64,000 bases of DNA, taken from assembly GCA_018398805.1 (NCBI GenBank), contig JAGFBZ010000560.1:957501-1021500 (forward strand), given 5' to 3'. This DNA comes from Hirundichthys speculiger (taxonomy: Eukaryota > Chordata > Actinopteri > Beloniformes > Exocoetidae). The notes below the pieces were generated by a model. It was given only the letters and a program-made list of their open reading frames with translations, was not told where the DNA came from and did not search any database. The position numbers were made by a program, and so were the translations under genes. Shown here piece after piece: positions 60,961-64,000 of the stretch (the stretch's first letter is position 1; each line of letters starts with the position of its first letter).

Positions 60961-62098
60961 TAGGGATGTCCCGATCCCGATCGCGATCGGTGATCGGCCT
61001 TCGATCTTAAAAATTTAAGGTGGATCGGATCGGCCGATCAACATTATTATAACACGCCGATCTTTTTTTCATTATTTTTTTCCTCAAAAAGTGATCCTGA
61101 TTAACACAAATTAATAAAGTAATCATATTACACAAACAACAATATTTTTAAACTCTATACATTTAATAATTTGCACTGAAATGAGGTTTCCCAGCAGCGC
61201 TGTCTTGTATCCACCTTAAAAGTTTTAAGACCGGCGGCGTCAGGATAAACTTTAGCAAAAATGTCAGCAGTGTGGCAGCACTATAAAATTACAAAGACCG
61301 ACGCTTCAACTGCGACTTGCAACGTGTGGAAGGCTGAGATATCACGAGGGGTAAGTAAGAAGAGAGTTTACAACACCACCAATTTAATCAGGCACTTAAA
61401 AAAGCACGCAGCACCGATCACGCAGCCTTCTGTCAGGCGCCGTGGTGCCGTCGGCACCAGCTTCGGCAGCAAACGCTCTGTGAAACTTTTAAAAGAAAGA
61501 AACTCCCGAAAGACTCGGAGAAATACAGAAAAATCACAGAGCTAATCGTGGAATGTATTACTGAGGACGACCAGCACATTTACAAGGCATTTAACCGGCT
61601 CATTAATTACCTCGAGCCTCGTTCCCGTCATTACATGAACGACAAAGGACACAAAGGTGCGCGAACATGTGCAGCGGGTCTTGAAAGAAGTGAAGTTAAT
61701 ATTTTATGTTATTGTTATTCTGATGTGATTTCATTGATTGCAAAGACTTCTGCTAGTGTTTTCATTGCCTTAAACTGCTAGCCAAGTTCACCTGCTGCTA
61801 TTTAAATGAAGCGCTTTGTTGTTTAGTACTGAGACTGTTGAACAGTCACTGTTAAGAAAGAAGAGTGTTTAAATAAGTTAGTGTTTATTTTATGAGATGA
61901 TAAAAGCTATTAATCTCAGCTTAGATGCAGGCCTATTTATTAATGTACACAGGAAATAAAATGCACAGGAAATTAAACTCTGTTTGCCCACTCAAAAAAA
62001 GTGAAATCGGATCGGAAAAAATCGGAAATCGGCCGATCATCAAAATTAAAAGATCGGAATCGGATCGGGACCCAAAAAACGTGATCGGGACATCCCTA
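60961..62098 (+). mobile_element. hAT element (CGGATCGGCCGATC family) with partial ZBED-type transposase
   Basis: Begins TAGGGATGTCCCGATCCCGA and ends GATCGGGACATCCCTA (16-base inverted ends). The duplication is CTTTTGAT (60953-60960) and TTTTTGAT (62099-62106), one mismatch. The interior keeps the N-terminal part of the transposase on the plus strand (61261-61660) and then diverges into non-coding DNA. Confidence 0.92.
61261..61660 (+). pseudogene. ZBED-type hAT transposase N-terminus, frameshifted
   Basis: MSAVWQHYKI, then ATCNVWKAEISRG and YNTTNLIRHLKKHA form a BED zinc finger, but the second Cys of CxxC is Trp (TGG), so zinc binding is lost. After a frame change near 61500 the family continues as ITELIVECITEDDQ then FNRLINYLEPRSRHYM, the usual region after the finger. 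The catalytic core is absent. It is dead as a transposase. Confidence 0.82.
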
Positions 62099-62446
62099 TT
62101 TTTGATCATCAACATGATGTTGTCGTGCTGCTGCTTCAAAAATAAAATCAAAACAAATTAAAAAAAGGATGCTAATAATGTAGTCCTCCATGTTGTTGCT
62201 AATCGAGTAAGTTTGTTTTCTTCCGGTAGATGTAAAGACGTCTGCTCCCCCTATCCAATCAGAACCCTTCCCAACCCCCAGACCTTAAGCGGAATTGGAT
62301 AAAACCGATCAAACATGTTTTCCATGTAAACCTTAATTCGGAATTACTATTTCCACGTTAACTCGAAGGAAAATAGTTTAATTCGGAATTATTTAATTCG
62401 GAATAATTAATTCCGAATTAAAAAACATCATGTAACCTTGGCCATT

Positions 62447-64000
62447 GTTGTGGAAAAAAATAAGTGATGATCTCGATGAGAAAATCAAATTAAAATTTAT
62501 TAGAGAAAAGAAACAAAAACTTATGTGCGCATAAGGAGAGCAGTCAGTCAGCAGTACAAGGGTTTTCTTTTATACCAAGACAAAGAGATGTTCATTCCTC
62601 TACAGGTTTGCATACAGAGTGGATCACAGCAGGTGGAGGGGAAGGCAAAGGGACATTTGTCTTAAATGAGAGCGATAATTGAATTTGGGGACATTACAGT
62701 TCCTTGATCAAGAGGTTAGATACTTGATGATAATTGAATTTAGGAGTGTTTATTCAGAATCACAGCTGACCCCCTGCTTCCCTTTTGTCAGACATGTGTA
62801 TTGGTCTTGTTAAGAAAGACAAATTACTTTTAAACATATCATAACGACAAATAAAATGAACAAAATTACAAGATGAATAAAGCAAATAAAAGTTTCCTTC
62901 ACAACATCTGATCAGCGCTACTACGTCTGCGCATACGGTTGCCAAGGGATTCCAAGGGAAATAATTCTGACATTTTCAGCAGTTTTTGGCGTTCAGCATT
63001 TGTCAGGTTTTTTTTTTTTTTTCTTTTCAATATTAAATGTGCTGCATTATTGCAAGTGATCTAGAAATGGGTTTGTAGATGAAAGGGAGAGGTGCGGTCC
63101 AGAAATACTTTTATACAAGATTACCTTTCTGCTTATTTTCGACCACTGGCACAGCAAGACGGTGGATCTGAGCTCCCGGGTCGGTATCATTTTGTTTACC
63201 GCGGGAGCAGGTTGAACTTTAGCATTTACTCCTGCAGCTCCTCGGCTCTGTTTACGTTTTGTTCCCCACCCTGAAAAATTTTTTCACCTAAAGTAGCCAT
63301 GATATGACAGTGGAAATGCTCGACGGTGTCGTATCAAGATTAATATCCCGCTTGATTAAAAATATGCTAAGCAGCGCTGAAAAAGTTCCGCTCCGGCTAT
63401 TAAGTGAAAGAAGATCCTTTTTCTTTATGAGCAGCTTTAGACTAAGACCTGGACTTTCTGGGGGCGCCAATACAAGGATTCCATTTAAACTGTTATCATC
63501 AATCATTTAGTGACATTCACCTTTATGTGTGAAATTGCCCTGGTGTTTAAATCAGTCTTCCAGCAGCACACATCCACTAAACGGTGAACTCAGTGGCCCG
63601 CTTTCTGTGGGACATTGTGTTGTAATTGTGCCACCCAGCTGCCTTTTCTAATCCTTCTACGAACTGATGTGATGAAGGCGGACAGATGGTTGTGTGTGTC
63701 TGCGTCTGCAGAGTGAAACTACAAGATGAAATCAGCTGCTTGGCTTTGCAGATGGCATTGGCCTGATGTTTACTTCGTTGCTGATAGGCGTCGTGGAGAC
63801 CCGATAACCACGGCGGCTTCGAATGTGAAGTAGGGATGCTTCTCAGTTATAGACGTTGTGCTGCTTAAATGTGTCCAGCTCGAAGACCATGTAAATAGCA
63901 GTAGATTTTGTTTTTGGTGTTAAGTTCTGCCACGTTATTTTTTGTGCTTTTATTTTGAAGAGCGCAGCTCGCACTTTGCTATTGTGCTTTCATTTTTCTC
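62447..64000. other. Intron DNA to the end of the window
   Basis: No supported exon, element or RNA gene is seen. A T run lies at 63008-63022. Confidence 0.5.

Larger units (their letters stand above)
60660..62443. mobile_element. DNA transposon with TTCGGAATTAA ends, split by a nested hAT
   Basis: The left end AGTGCGTTTACATGGGAAGT and the inverted right end GGCCAAGGTTACATGATGTT, both followed by arrays of TTAATTCCGAATTAA, are flanked by ATT (60657-60659, 62444-62446). The ends correspond but are diverged, and a 3-bp target is suggested, not proven. The hAT at 60961-62098 sits inside, so this element is older. Without the insert it is about 640 bp and non-coding. Confidence 0.65.

Overview
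This window is vertebrate nuclear DNA, almost certainly from a ray-finned (teleost) fish. The genes have spliced exons with GT/AG signals. One gene resembles the borealin-2 (cdca9) form that I know mainly from fish and amphibians. The spaces between genes are full of fish-type DNA transposons. The exact species cannot be read from the sequence.

Layout. Bases 284-3496 (+) hold a ten-exon borealin-type gene (chromosomal passenger complex). Convergent to it, 7420-4089 (-), lies a complete perilipin-2 gene (lipid-droplet coat) with a non-coding first exon and a TATA box. Their 3' ends are only a few hundred bases apart. From 7.5 to 24.7 kb there is an intergenic stretch with no convincing gene. 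At 25179-25232 (+) a CpG-rich, GA-repeat-bearing 5' end carries one short coding exon for a signal peptide, followed by a strong splice donor. No second exon is found in the remaining 38.7 kb, so 25.2-64 kb reads as one very long first intron. Its identity is not resolved. The human neighbours of PLIN2 include ADAMTSL1, a secreted protein with long introns, but this is only a guess from synteny.

Mobile DNA dominates the rest. At least fifteen hAT-type insertions can be delimited to the base by 8-bp target-site duplications (TSDs). These duplications fit the nTnnnnAn preference of Ac-like hAT elements. Most of the insertions are internally deleted copies whose ends are built from short self-complementary words. 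Several retain pieces of transposase (BED zinc fingers, a catalytic-core fragment, a MADF domain). There is also a piggyBac transposase fragment, a TA-flanked mariner/pogo-like element, two elements with apparent 3-bp duplications, a LINE ORF fragment, and remnants of SINE and LINE tails.

The most unusual structure is at 31116-32411. One hAT copy plus about 160 bp of the flanking DNA that adjoins its sister copy at 43 kb is enclosed, together with a second truncated end, by one perfect 8-bp duplication. It looks like a composite (one-and-a-half copy) transposition or a gap-repair capture, with another hAT nested inside. Both intact-looking genes carry a single extra base that breaks the reading frame (near 531 and near 6784). 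Exon-phase arithmetic confirms both, which points to draft-assembly errors at least as much as to biology. I see no viral, toxin, CRISPR or prokaryotic content.
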